DNA of 64,000 nucleotides from Penicillium oxalicum (GCF_001723175.1 NC_064655.1:186001-250000); one strand, 5' to 3'. Positions 30,724 to 41,919 are shown, counted from the stretch's first letter. The notes: a model not told the origin generated them from the sequence alone. Made by a program: numbers and translations.

Positions 30724-32323
30724 TCTGCGTTTGGTCCAGGAAATGGACGAGTGAGATAGTTATAAAGATGTAGAACGACGAAGACAAGGAATGCTCTTAT
30801 CTTTATAACAGTCGCATGAGAGGCCGGCGTAGTCAAAAGTACCAAAATCCCTGAGGCGCTAATTATGCAGCTAAGATGATCTGAGAAAGCCCCCTCGAGG
30901 TACACGTAACAGGAGATGCAACTGGATCTTTTATCCGCGATGGCTACAAGCCTACAGCTTCAGTGCTTCTTGTACTTCTCAAACTATAGCCCATAGCATT
31001 ATCAGGGGCCGACGAGACTCGAGCAAAGGATCCAAATCTAGATGTGCAGACCGACGACCACGTTCACATTTCACCGGTATTTTCGCCACTGAGTTACCCC
31101 GGTGTAACGAAGGGAACTGTCCTGGCAGTAAATGGCACGGTGTGGGGCCTTTCAGGCAATTTCCGAAGACTCTCATCAACGAGACCGTTGTCCTAGCGAT
31201 GTCGCATTTCCACCAGGACGGCCCTGAATCCTTCCGCTATACGTTTGCTCTCCTACGTTTGTATTTTGGTATGGCTTACGGATGAGAGTTTCCGGTGGAG
31301 GTGGTGATGGACAGTCGCCAATTCAGATCAGCGCGTACCCCGATCGCCAACGCGTCAAGCGCCCAGGCTCCGGCTCTACTTAGAACCAGTCCGTGCACAT
31401 GATCTTCCAACGTCCCGCAACCTTGAGCTAGCACCGCGGTAGTTCCGTCCATCCGTCTACGAGAGCTAATTCGGTTAGCTGCATGAACACGAACGGCTCG
31501 AAAGGTAGGGCGCCAATTTTATTTCGGAGCATTGCCGTCAAAACGCTCTGCTTATACACAAATGCAGCCGCATCAGAGAGCAACGGCGGCTGGAAAGAGG
31601 GCCAATCCCTGATATTCAAAGTGCATCCGAATGACAAAGACAAACGATTCTAGCGAAATGCACTTATCCGCATTAACGGTGATATTGCCAAGGGCGACGA
31701 TTCTTTTTCGCACGGCGAGGCTTTTCTGCCTCGTTTGTGGTGATTTTAGAGTAAAGAGCTGTAATGCCCACGTGTACACTACTGGCTGGTTTGATCGGGC
31801 GATTCTAGACAGGGGTCCATGGGGAAACTCCGAAGGCACCCACCTCGGAAATGAAATGAAGTTGAATTTATTCAACGCAGCCAATCATAACTCTAGCGAA
31901 AAATGAAGTATGATCGACCGGCTCAGTGGAGGCGGGGGCCAACCCCGTCAAAGAAAGGATCGGCGATCGTCATGATTCGCAGGCTACTTTAGCGCCGCTT
32001 AGCCCTCCTTCTACTGGCTAAGAGCTTTTTGTGAAGCCAGGATCACCGGCACAGCGAGAAAATCTTTCTCACCATACCCGGCAGCAAAATACCCATGAAT
32101 TTGTGCATTGCCGTCCTCAAATAAAAGAAGAAAAAAAAGTGTGTGAGAGAAAATTTTCGTATCAAGTGGCCTTAGCTTCGAGCCTGGTCGTTGAAGCAAA
32201 TGTCGATCGACAGCGATGCTCTACAGTTATACCTTCAGAGAGACTGGTACAAAAGTCCGAGGCGCAGTATGACCCTGTTGAAAGTACGAGAGCATAGTCT
32301 ATTCTTCGACATCTCTTTCGAGG
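30724..32323. other. Intergenic; holds copy 2 of the diverged duplication
   Basis: The part from about 31250 to 32060 is copy 2 of the 28.6 kb duplication. Overlapping frames on both strands at 31428-31906 have no motif. Nothing else is recognisable. Confidence 0.4.
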
Positions 32324-32333
32324 CTATATAATA
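32324..32333 (+). promoter_or_regulatory. TATA box of the Myb/SANT-like gene
   Basis: CTATATAATA lies about 107 bp upstream of the ATG at 32440. It is the best TATA match near this gene. Confidence 0.4.
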
Positions 32334-32439
32334 CCGCCCTCCATTTTTTTCTCACCGGGGCTATTGATTCTTTCAGTATTCTCTGGTGGTTTGGCGAGTT
32401 CCATGTGCTGGTCTTTTTCCCTCGTGTGATACTATCACC

Positions 32440-32898
32440 ATGCCTCGAGAAAACACTGTCAGATGGTCTCGGACCGAAGAAAAGAACTTGCTTCCTTGGT
32501 TATCTCGTAATCAAATGTTGTCTTGGAAGGCGAGATCTCGGGCGTATTTCAAAGAACACGGCATCCTCCGCTCAGGGGAATCTCTGCGTGGAAAACAAAA
32601 CGACCTTCGACGCAAGCTTCAACGTGCCGTGAGATACGGAGCAAGCCCCGCTACGCATGCGATACGACAATTTCAGCATCGAGAGCAGCCTGGGATATCC
32701 GGATTGGCGCCTTCGTTCCCCATTTGGGCACAGCGTACGCCCGAATTTAACGAACGACTGCTACTGGAATATTTTCGGTCAGCCGGCGACCCCAAGATTA
32801 CTATGTTTGCAAGGAAGCAGCGACCATTTTCCGGTGAGATCAAGCCCAGACACAGAGATCTCATGGAGACTTACTCATGTCACTCTAGGATTAAATGA
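32440..32898 (+). CDS. Myb/SANT-like DNA-binding protein
   Basis: From ATG 32440 (context ATCACCATGC) the 152-residue product begins MPRENTVRWSRTEEKNLLPW. It continues LSRNQMLSWKARSRAYFKEH, GILRSGESLRGKQNDLRRKL. This reproduces a fungal Myb/SANT-like module: W(T/S).EE...L..WL.....LSW..(K/R)S..Y..EHG..R(S/T)..SLRGK....RR. The module is found in proteins presumed to bind DNA. The remaining 90 residues are basic with no known domain (PSFPIWAQRTPEFNERLLLE). The frame is open and no intron is needed. It is the only putative transcription factor in the central spacer. Binding specificity and targets are unknown. Confidence 0.7.
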   Translation: MPRENTVRWSRTEEKNLLPWLSRNQMLSWKARSRAYFKEHGILRSGESLRGKQNDLRRKLQRAVRYGASPATHAIRQFQHREQPGISGLAPSFPIWAQRTPEFNERLLLEYFRSAGDPKITMFARKQRPFSGEIKPRHRDLMETYSCHSRIK

Positions 32899-33992
32899 AC
32901 GCCTCATGCCCCTCCAGCAATACCTACAGCCTGATCGCTCCGTTTTGCTCTGGAAAGCAATCCATGACCGGGTAGAAAGACACAGGGAGCACCATATGTG
33001 ACGGAGAAGAGTTGAACCAAAGGTCACCGCCAAGGAAGCATCCACAGTTGTTCGATTGGCCCAGGGAATTTCCACCAGGGAATTTTCAATTTTTATTCAC
33101 TGTGAAATATCTGTGTATTTTTTTACCTTTATGTTTTTTATTTTCTCATTTTCTAACTTCCGGTGGCGTATGCTACACGTTGTAGGGGTATCACGGTGCG
33201 CATGAAAACCAACGGTGGAGTTTATCAATAGTCACAACCAAATAGCCTGGCCGTGGGTCAAGCTCGGGCCAAGTTGTGGAGCTGGATCGTTCCGCGACGA
33301 CATGACGCATTAGGTTCACGCGGTGCGCCCCGTTAATCCTGTGCCCATCACTTATCTCCGTTTCCAACCCCCGTTGAAAGGCGAAGCCTCAATAACGGCT
33401 CTACGCCAAGAAACCCTATGCCTCGGACAAACCCTCGAGGTTACAGGATGGAATTACGAGAAACAGCTCCACAAAAAGAACGCAACAACAAATGGAATTG
33501 ATGGAAAGAATGATGAAAAGACTAAGATCGGCAGGCTACTGAAGCGGGGCTCACTTCCGGTGTTACCGCCCTCGTTAGTCAGCGGTCACCTGGTCCCGTA
33601 ATTCTGCCAAATACATGAAACAAACGCAAAACCGCTCCTGCCGTCACACCGTCGTAGCCAGGGAGCCCCATGCAGGCCCATGGTTCTAACGGTTCATTTG
33701 ACAGTCCGTGTTCGATGAGCGGTAGACTTGCTCCTCTATGTCAAGTGGAGCGACCGTTGATTAGCGATGGCGCTTCCTTCCCGACGTTAAATAGCCTGGG
33801 TAATAATAAAGAGGGTCCTGTTACTCGCACAACAAAAAAAGTCATGTTTTTTAACGCGCTCTGTCGCCACCACCATCGCCCCTGAGCCTGACTTGCAGCT
33901 ACAGTAGCAGCAGCCGTTCTACCAGATTTTATTCACCCACGAGAAACTTTCCACAAGATCATTCGAAGTCCGTGATATCTCACGATTAGAAA
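32899..33992. other. Intergenic, nothing recognisable
   Basis: T-rich downstream of the Myb-like gene (33090-33150), then short frames without motifs. Confidence 0.4.
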
Positions 33993-34574
33993 ATGCCGGC
34001 ACATTACAGTGAGCAGGGCTCGGGACCAGCGTTGAATGCGGTGACAGACCGTATACGCCGGGAGTACTTTGAGCCATCTCGCAAGAGACTGCAATCCACT
34101 CTTGAGTTGCTTCAATCGCATCAGTATGTCTCGTTCCTTGCACCTTTTGTTGCACCGCTGGTGGGCCTTTTCGAGGTGCCTCTCGTGAGCGATGTTCAGG
34201 TCGAAAATTTGCACCATAACTTCAGCACACCCCAACCGAATCTTTTGAAAGCCTCGACGGGCAGAACGAGCCCTGTGCAATGGGCAGACATCGCCCGTCT
34301 GCATTCATATGACCCGGTCCCTCAAGAAGATGGGAGCTATCATATTCACATTCCAGGAGACAAGACGGTAGTAAAGCGGTCAAAATTCGATCATGACATG
34401 TTGATCAGCACGATTCCTCGCCAAATGATCGATCCAATGTCATACGCAAGCGACGTGAGCGCAGAGATCGATGTCATCCGGCTCGCCATGGCTCAGTTAG
34501 CACTGTGGAAAGATCTAGCGTCCCAATATTTGTTCTTACTCCACCGTGGACTTTTACTGGATAAACCGAGCTGA
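33993..34574 (+). CDS. Hypothetical 193-residue protein, possibly with a C-terminal coiled-coil part
   Basis: An open frame from ATG 33993 encodes ALNAVTDRIRREYFEPSRKR, LQSTLELLQSHQYVSFLAPF, then QWADIARLHSYDPVPQEDGS and SYASDVSAEIDVIRLAMAQL. The mix of amphipathic helices and a length near 200 codons support coding. Just before its stop another frame opens (34546-34914) with VEKTVDVVLVNLSYKLRELQ and a Pro/Val-rich repeat (VPAVPAVSSVPVTPVS). CTGAC...CTGTAG near 34572-34584 could be a branch site and acceptor, so the two frames may be one spliced or frameshifted gene. No known family. Confidence 0.5.
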   Translation: MPAHYSEQGSGPALNAVTDRIRREYFEPSRKRLQSTLELLQSHQYVSFLAPFVAPLVGLFEVPLVSDVQVENLHHNFSTPQPNLLKASTGRTSPVQWADIARLHSYDPVPQEDGSYHIHIPGDKTVVKRSKFDHDMLISTIPRQMIDPMSYASDVSAEIDVIRLAMAQLALWKDLASQYLFLLHRGLLLDKPS

Positions 34575-35085
34575 CCGACCTGTAGATGTAGTAGAGAAAA
34601 CTGTTGACGTGGTTCTTGTTAATCTATCCTACAAGCTGCGGGAATTGCAGGATCAGGTGACGGTGTTACATCTGAAGAATACCAGCCCACCACAATCTAC
34701 CGATGGTCACGCCGCCGTGCCAGCTGTGCCTGCTGTGTCTTCTGTGCCTGTAACCCCTGTGTCTCCACACGTGTTCACGACCATCGTTCCGTCACGGGGA
34801 AAAAGCGCAAGAGTTGGTTCGAATCCGAGAATTCCAGTCAAGGCAAGTATAGTACTGTGGAGTTCCTACTGTAAAACACCGCTAGGCTCTAGCTTATGCC
34901 CTGAAACGACGTAGCGAGAGAAGTGAACTAATCAGCGTGCATGTACGTGTGCCTCCTGAATCGCTAGACATTGTATTGGAATCTGTTGGATAGGCAGATG
35001 CATAAAAATAGATGGTCAAGATAGCCATAAATCAAGCAGTGAAACACCCTAATATCAGAGGATCACTTTAGCAACCGCCCTGTTC
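34575..35085. other. Possible 3' part of the 33993 gene; otherwise empty
   Basis: It holds the Pro/Val-rich frame noted under the preceding gene (to 34914). After that it is AT-rich with no gene. Confidence 0.35.
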
Positions 35086-35626
35086 TTAAGCCTCATCTTC
35101 CCCAAGCTGTTGAGGACCCTCCTGATAAAGTTGTAGGATCTCCCACAACCTATCACGGATCTGCTGATCAGAGAAGTCATGGTTACCATAGAGCAAATAC
35201 CATATTTCTGGGCAAAGAGCAATCGGGAGTCTGACAGCGGAAGTTATGCTGGGTGCATTCGCTGCACAGGTGAGGGTAGCCGGACACGATGTCGCAGATG
35301 TTAAAGGAGGCCTGGTAAAGGAACATATTCGGTTGCGCAATCTCATGGAGGCACTGCCAGCACGGTAAGGGGTCGTTTATATCGTCCCACATGTAGATAA
35401 AGTTGTCTCCTGTATATGTCCGAGACATCTGTGGCTCAACTTTTAGCGTCTGTTATTAAGCCTTAAGCTGTGTCATACATACCTTGACGACCGCGATGTC
35501 TGAGCGAGTGAGAGAGTCGGCAAACGAAAGATGGGGGACATACGCAAAGCATGTAGGTCTAGTGGGTGAAGAGTCGTCGTGGGAGGTGTTACACTCAGGC
35601 GCGAAGATCTCAAATCGGCATGGCAG
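35086..35626 (-). pseudogene. Cys-rich hypothetical protein with intron and frameshift
   Basis: The upstream exon (35483-35626) reads FEIFAPECNTSHDDSSPTRP, TCFAYVPHLSFADSLTRSDI, AVVK. It is joined by a 54 nt intron (GTATGT donor, GCCACAG acceptor) to MSRTYTGDNFIYMWDDINDP, LPCWQCLHEIAQPNMFLYQA and PHLCSECTQHNFRCQTPDC. Near 35215 the frame shifts by one, after which CPEIWYLLYGNHDFSDQQIR and DRLWEILQLYQEGPQQLGED complete a plausible C-terminus at 35086. The Cys pairs (CWQC, CSEC, CQTPDC) suggest zinc binding. I recognise no family. The one-base shift could be a decay mark or an error in the sequence. The 5' end is not found. Confidence 0.45.
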
Positions 35627-36764
35627 TATTCAACGAAGTATCAAGGCTGAAGAAGAAAAGGGGGAGAAGAAGGAAACACCTCAACAATGCATTTAAGGAT
35701 GTCTCCTTCTTCCTTCATGCATTGTTACCTGATCTTTCACGTAATCTCATATTCCTCATCGTCTCAATCGTGACATGAGGAGTGTGTTGTTCCAGTGTGG
35801 GAGTAGAGGAGAAGGTGAGGTAAGAGTGAGCTCTAGATATTATATCCCAAGGACACGGCGTTCTCCAGCATTCATCCACTGCCCAGAAAAAACAAGAAAT
35901 CTCCGATACTCCTATTATTTGATAATAAGCCTTTAGAAAGCGCTTGCCCTACCTCTATAGAGAAATTCTTCTACCCGAACTTTATAGAAGAAATAATAGA
36001 CAACTGACTAGCCCATGAAACGACGCCAGTAACGGTCTTCTTCTAAGACATTTTATAAATATAACAAGAAAACTCTCAGGCATATATTCCAAGATGAACT
36101 GAAAGATCCTGTCACAGCTTAGGTACGAAGAGACAATATCAACATAGTACATAGCATTCAACGAAGAAACTAAGCATGGAGAAGGAAAGAGGGAGAGATA
36201 GATGGCGAGAGAACGGAGAACGAGACACGAGCTTAATACATGAGATTGGCAAAGATCCTGCCTGGGAATTTGAGTCACCTGTTACCCACTTTTAATTAAA
36301 ATAAGATGGACACACCCCAGAAGATCCAAGTGATATCTTGGCAAAATGTGGGAATTTTGAGATTTCATCTCAGTGTCAGTAGCACGGACGTGTATACTCT
36401 TGCCGATGCAGCCGCTAGTGAGGCGACAAAGACGGTGAACAGCGCAGCGGAGAGTGTCTCAGGCATCGGCTGCAATACAGACCGCCGCCAGCCAAGCCCA
36501 GAGCCGCCTTGAGTCTATCGCCACTTAGCTGAAAGTAAGTGAATCTGCCAGCGTAATATTCAGTTGGACTTTGGGATTACTGCCAGGGACAGCCGAGTGA
36601 TGCCCGGCCGAAAAACTGCACCAGACCAACGACGTCGTTTTCATTCGATTTGTTGGAGGACTTCAAATCTATCTCACTCGAGATGACCAACAAATTCAGA
36701 GCAAATACTGAGCCTCCCAGCCTTGACAAGGCGGACCGACACGTTCGCATCGCGGAGCGTAACA
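35627..36764. other. Intergenic with a possible coiled-coil relic
   Basis: On the + strand 36440-36535 reads SQASAAIQTAASQAQSRLES-like Ala/Gln helix sequence, and 36650-36838 reads a short charged frame. Together they could be remnants of another small coiled-coil gene. Stops and unclear splicing prevent a model. Confidence 0.3.
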
Positions 36765-37190
36765 CTAGAAAGGCAGTTCTGGATGCTCAGCCCCGTGCAA
36801 GTTCAACGGTTCCACGAGCGAATGGTCAACCGGTTTAGAATCACGGCGCGGGACGACATGGCAGGCAGAAAACCGGTCATCAACCGGGCAAAACTCCTCA
36901 CAGGATGATTGAGCATCACAGGCCTGGTCAATCAAATCAAACTTCGACTCCTGCAGTTCCCGGAGGATTCTGTAGGCATGAACAGAGCTCTGACTTGGCA
37001 AATCCAATGCACGTGATTGCTGGTGCCGGAGCAATTCTTCCGATGCCTCCTCGATCAGCTCCTGTAGCCGTTTGAGTAGGCCGTAACGAGAACGGTAGTA
37101 AGCATTTTCGCCCTGTTGTCTACCGACCTGGCGGACGATTTCTACAATTTCATCTATTGCGAAGAGAACGAAAGGCGCAAGTGGACTCAT
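36765..37190 (-). CDS. Hypothetical helical protein, about 141 residues
   Basis: From ATG 37190 the frame encodes MSPLAPFVLFAIDEIVEIVR, then QVGRQQGENAYYRSRYGLLK, RLQELIEEASEELLRHQQSR and HAYRILRELQESKFDLIDQA. This is largely amphipathic helix with coiled-coil character. The last 45 residues are low complexity and may be out of the true frame if an intron follows SSCEE. It partly overlaps the weaker + strand frame at 36650-36838. It could be another member of the coiled-coil group, but I see no intron linking it to a second exon. Function unknown. Confidence 0.45.
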   Translation of the reverse strand: MSPLAPFVLFAIDEIVEIVRQVGRQQGENAYYRSRYGLLKRLQELIEEASEELLRHQQSRALDLPSQSSVHAYRILRELQESKFDLIDQACDAQSSCEEFCPVDDRFSACHVVPRRDSKPVDHSLVEPLNLHGAEHPELPF

Positions 37191-37461
37191 AAGGCCTCTC
37201 GTTCATTCAAATAGACAAGCTAAATAGTTGTATTCACACCTACGGTGGAACGTAAGTTCAGCTTTACCGATGTATACTACTATCACTTGATGGGCTGATG
37301 TCCAACACGAGTTTATTCATAAGGCTGCGAAGTCACACTCCTCTTCACCCTTCTCCTTCCCTAGGGCTGGATCAGCCAGAATTGTCAGACGGTCAGAAGA
37401 AGGCTTTTAACGATTAAGCTAAATAGGGCCAAGAGGCCTCTAGCTAGGTCAATATAAAAGA

Positions 37462-38217
37462 TTGTCAAGCGCTCAATTTTTGTTCAAGAAACCGTTGCTC
37501 CTAGCTAGCGGCAAAATGTCTAACACAGAAAGGGAGAATCTACGTAATAGCGTGGTCATCACGCTCATCGGCGTTTTTGGTATGTCATATTTTTCTCTTT
37601 TTACCGCCAAGTATCTGATATTCTATTTCCCTTCTACGCCTGCCGACATCGTGAAGGCGCTCTCCGTGATCTTCTTCGCGATTAGTGTAATTAGCTAGTA
37701 TCTATTGTCTCTATCCTATCGACTAATTGCCGCCATCTAGAGGGATTATGCGGCTTGCTAGCAAAGGTCAGAGTTTGGAGGTGTCCTGCTTCTGATTTGG
37801 ACTACTACTCTGCCTATCGTGGTTCTTTTGTTTCCCGCGCAGCCTTTCCTATAGTTAGGATATCTGGCTACGTTTAGTCTTGTTTTCGTGGGAAGCCTGG
37901 TGGATCTCTTAATATACGACCCTAGCTTTGCTTTAACGCGTGTACGTTTTCTGTATTACTGTACCTCGCTTGGGGTCCTAGCCTTGGTTCCGACCATCCA
38001 CTCGTTCACGGAAACCACGAGTACTGCCCCCGAACTAGCAATTGCCTTTGGTCGCATGGCTGTGATGAATACAATGGGGGCCGTGTTTTACCTTCTTCGT
38101 CCCTTCGAGCGAACGCGTCTCGTATCCGGATGGCAGCCTAGCCTCTATGTGATGCACTTCGCCTTGGCTTATAGTGCTGCCGGATACTCTCAGGCTGTTC
38201 CGCAGAGTTCACTCTGA
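37462..38217 (+). pseudogene. HlyIII/PAQR-like seven-TM protein, four in-frame stops
   Basis: One frame runs from about 37462 to 38217 without any frameshift but with TAG codons at 37696-37698, 37738-37740, 37759-37761 and 37852-37854. Read through, it shows successive hydrophobic helices (NSVVITLIGVFGMSYFSLFT, VKALSVIFFAISVIS, GGVLLLIWTTTLPIVVLLFP, LGYLATFSLVFVGSLVDLLI, AFGRMAVMNTMGAVFYLLRP). It ends with a segment like the C-terminal HlyIII signature (GAVFYLLRPFERTRLVSGWQ). The stops fall where Trp or Gln fits (AAI*RDYAAC*QRSEF, FL*LGYLA), so TGG/CAG to TAG transitions explain them. The family's conserved His residues are not obvious, so the HlyIII assignment is moderate. The start is unclear. 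Confidence 0.6.
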
Positions 38218-38947
38218 ATTACGACTGACGCTCGTCTGCGATCTTGCCTGCGGTCTCTCAATCTTGGTGATTGACAGGCCTAGTGAATGTTCTTTACAGC
38301 TGGCCGTGGTTGAGACCTGGAGAATCACCACCATCGAGGTGGTTATTGTATTGCCTGTGTACAAAGTACCGGTGTTCAGCTCGCTGTAGAACAAATCCCA
38401 CGCATGCGCCTGGACAGAGTGTTCTCTACGGTTGTTCTTGTTTCTTGATATAGTAGTGTATTCATCGACTCGTAAACAAGGGCTGCGTAAACAATCATGT
38501 AAACGGGCAAGAGGGTTTAGTGATTGGCTGGGAATCGTGGCCGACATTGAAGGATAGGCTTGACTGTTCACTGTCGAGTGAGGGTTCATTTGCATCCTGG
38601 GCTATCATTCCCTGGGTTTGGTTGATTCACTGAATAACAGTCAGCAGTTTGAATAGTCGAGCTTTGCTCCGTAGCTTGCCCGCGCGTGAATATGCGGCCT
38701 GACCGTTGACCGGGCTTCATCCATTGGTGGACGCCGTTCTTTCCGTTGAAATCGCACTTTCAACACATAGATCCGCTTTTTTCACTGCCGTGCTCAACCA
38801 TCACTATGACCGCTGCAATCCTTAAGTGCAGGAGATGTCCACCTGGTATTACTGTCTATAGAGCCCAGCTAGCAAGAGTCAATATTCTTGAGAGACGGAC
38901 TACTGCAATTTTGAACATCCCTCTAGCCACGTATTTGACGGTACAAA
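38218..38947. other. Intergenic, nothing recognisable
   Basis: Upstream region of the F-box gene. Short frames only and no clear TATA box. Confidence 0.4.
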
Positions 38948-40950
38948 ATGTTTGACACCCTGCCGAGCGAAATTCTCTATCATATCGCTGATTTTGTGAG
39001 TGATCCCATGCCTTAAAATTCCATTGCCCTGCTCCAGGCTCACAGAGTTAGTTACCACCCAACAGTGTATGCGCCGTGGGCCGGGTGTCCCGCCGGCTTC
39101 ATGCCATATTTACTCCGATCGTTTACCAATCCATCACACTCCGTGCTACGAACGAATGGGCGCTCAATGTGCTCGACGTCGACTCTTTTTTCCTCCACCA
39201 TGACTATGGCAGGGCGCAGGACTGCTTGAGACACACCAGGCATCTTTGCTTCCAAGCACCGATTCAATTGGTCCGTTTCAGTCGGTGCGCTTACTACAGT
39301 ATCTTCCGGATGACTGGGATGGACGGATGCTCGCCTGATGCCATGAGCGAGGTAGTCGCTCACAAGCAATTCTTGAGGGACCTGGAGCTCCAAGTCTCGC
39401 GGATATTCTCATGCCTTAATCCGCATAGCCTTCGTACCTTCGAGTCAGTTCTTATATAGGCTTTTCCGGCACAGTGAAACTGACTATGTAATCGCAGATG
39501 GAAACTCGGCACATGTGTTCCCACCAGTATCTTTGAGGCCGACGGATATCTTGCTCGATACCAGCCACATATCGAACACTTGAACCTTCTTACGGATGGC
39601 ACCTGTTTCCACGCCCGGCACGGTCTTGGAGGGCTGTCGCAGCTCCGAACCGTGAAAGATCTGAAGTGGGATGGTATCCAGCATCGAGAAGAGGTAGAAT
39701 CACTGCGAGGGTTTCTTCGATGTAATCATTCGCATCTTGAAAGCCTCTCCGTTGGGTTTACCCCATCTGCATTTGCCAACTCCCTATCTTGGAACCATCT
39801 TGTCGGGCTAGGGCCGGGCGATGGAGTCTGCCGCACGCCGACGTCAATGACGTTCCCCAGCCTGACTCAATTATCTTTATCACAAATCACACTACCGTCG
39901 CATTTTCCATCTGATGAATGTTTCACATTCCACACGCTACGCTCCTTGAGTTTGCGCTACTGCCCTAACCAACTTCGCTTACTTCATTTGCTATCAAAGG
40001 AGCCAGACAAAATACAGCTCGACTCGTTGGAGAGTTGTTTTGATTTTTTGCAAGACGATCACCGACATGCCAATGCGATTAGTCAATTTCTTCTTTCCTT
40101 TAATGGGCTCCGCAATCTTTACTTGCATATGTCAAATTTCCCGCCTCTGGGTTCAGACTTCGTGGAAGGAATCCGTGCGCATCGAGCCACTCTGAAATGG
40201 CTTGTGTACCATGAGCGACAACTGGCGCCACTAGATGACAGTGGACTATTTGAGGAGGATCGCGATGTTAGCCCGAACTGGGTCGGCGAACTTGATCACG
40301 CGATTGATCAGCGCCAAGTTACCTTCCTGGCACTATCTATATGTCCGAGAGCTGCCGTGAGTCTTCCTTGTTCGGTCATCGAAATGCTGTATTAACAACG
40401 TTAGCGAACATGTCTCGAGCCAGCCCGAGAACACTCCCAGCTTCAACTCTTGCATCTACGGTTTAGCGGACCTGAGAGATTGCATCTTAACCTCGCTCAG
40501 GAAATCAGAGCACTCCTCTTGGAAATACAGCGGGCAAGTTCCGTTGGGGTTTGTGCGCCCGGCAGTTACTTCCAGGGCGACAACCTCGATACCCACGATC
40601 CATCTCGCTCAACCCACATAGCTTCCCTTCAGAGCAGCGCACTCCCGCACTTGGCCGAGGCAAAGGCATTCCTATCATTTGCAACCTGGGCATTCAGTCC
40701 GCAAGGAATACCGTCCTTGAAGGCGCTGGCATTCGGAGACTTCTCCCATGAAGATCGCTACGAAGCCCAACGCTTCTTGATTCGGCGTCGAGATCCGTCG
40801 AAGGAATCTCAAGCAACCAGTGAGTATCCCGATTTTGTACCGTTCGAAGTAGCGGATCTGGATACCTGGGAAGGCTTCCTGGGTGACGGCGCCCGTTTCC
40901 TTGCTGCATGCCCGGGTGGTGGTTTGATGGAGTCGCCTTACGATTTTTGA
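38948..40950 (+). CDS. F-box/LRR-type protein, intact, four exons
   Basis: Exons are 38948-38995, 39052-39443, 39498-40356 and 40405-40950. The introns are 56, 54 and 48 nt with GTGAGT, GTCAGT and GTGAGT donors and TTAG, GCAG and TTAG acceptors, and all phases agree. The product is 614 residues. Exon 1/2 forms the F-box (MFDTLPSEILYHIADF joined to LPPNSVCAVGRVSRRLHAIF). LRR-like repeats follow (FPSLTQLSLSQITLPSHFPS, FHTLRSLSLRYCPNQLRLLH, SFNGLRNLYLHMSNFPPLGS). The tail is AFGDFSHEDRYEAQRFLIRR ... GARFLAACPGGGLMESPYDF. This matches a large Aspergillus family of about 600-residue F-box proteins thought to act as SCF ubiquitin-ligase substrate adaptors via SKP1. It has no stop or frameshift, unlike its inverted copy at 21685-23189. 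The coiled-coil gene 41393-41919 follows 442 bp downstream on the same strand. Confidence 0.9.
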
Positions 40951-41308
40951 TTATAGCTTTGGCGGGAATAGTTGTTGAGGAACCGCGATCAAACATTTTG
41001 AAAATGCCATTGCGGTGGAGATATTCTTATCTGCCTTAGCAGAGCGGTCAACTTTCGTAGATCGTTGTAAGCCACCAAATCATTTAAACCGGCCTCGTAT
41101 AGTAACGAGGTATTACACTACAGATCCCCAAACTAATTGAATTAACCACACATACAAAGGGATTTGGTACGCTAGTTTTCTGTTGGCCCCAGTATGTGTA
41201 AAGCCACTTCAACATCATTAGCGTCCATAAACGGTGAATCCAGTGACCCACCACTGCGCAGATGGTGGGTCACGACTTTTTGGCTATTGTCTAGATGGAT
41301 ATTTTGGT

Positions 41309-41321
41309 CAAGAATATAAAG
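41309..41321 (+). promoter_or_regulatory. TATA-like element upstream of coiled-coil gene (right copy)
   Basis: CAAGAATATAAAG lies 72-84 bp upstream of the ATG at 41393. It is identical to the element at 21282-21294 upstream of the left copy. Conservation extends to the start codon and fades further upstream. Confidence 0.55.
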
Positions 41322-41392
41322 TCGTAAGGGTAATCACAAAGCCTATCTATTTCATACTATCTCAACTAGGCTTGCTTGCAAAAAGCCGTACG

Positions 41393-41919
41393 ATGGATGC
41401 CCCTGCCAAGGTCGCTTTGGGGAGCCGCCCGTGTAAGAGAAGACGGGAAGACCCTGAAGTAGACGACTCCAAACTCGCCAATGAACGGCAAACACCAAAG
41501 GAGAAGATGAGCACTCTGACTCGGATCAAGGTAAAATCCTTTCGCGACGTAAATTTCTACAAGACACTGATAGGGCATAGGCAGCACCTCGTGGCATGAA
41601 ATTGTCTCTTGTGGAAGAAATGAAACCACTTTTGGATGAGAATCCCCCTTTTGCGTCCTCGACAATGGAGTTCCTTGACCTCTACCTTCTTCTGTGGGAG
41701 TCTTATGTGATCGACTCGGCGCGCAAGATCCGTTTGGAAGAGGAGCAGCGACGGCTCCAAGCCGAGAACGCTTGGCTGATACACGCAAATAATCGGTTGT
41801 TCCAGGCTTGCACCGACCGAGAGCTGATTTTGTGGGACCGCCAAGAGGCGTTTGATTCCGTGCAAGAGGCCATGGTCCAGGTGCTTGAGGCACTGCGTGT
41901 TCCGTTGATCAGCCGTTGA
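41393..41919 (+). CDS. Two-exon coiled-coil protein, right copy of the F-box-linked module
   Basis: Exon 1 is 41393-41530 (46 codons). The intron is 41531-41580 (50 nt, GTAAAA donor, GGCATAG acceptor, phase 0). Exon 2 is 41581-41919. The 158-residue protein starts MDAPAKVALGSRPCKRRRED (basic patch, possible nuclear signal) and continues EVDDSKLANERQTPKEKM. It then has EFLDLYLLLWESYVIDSARK, the coil RLEEEQRRLQAENAWLIHAN, and RQEAFDSVQEAMVQVLEALR. Gene structure is identical to 20686-21212. A more distant relative, 45683-46251, shares the LWES(Y/C)V motif, the coil position and the final helix. No Pfam-type domain is recognised. Its repeated position after an F-box/LRR gene suggests a partner or regulator of that protein, which is inference. 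Confidence 0.85.
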
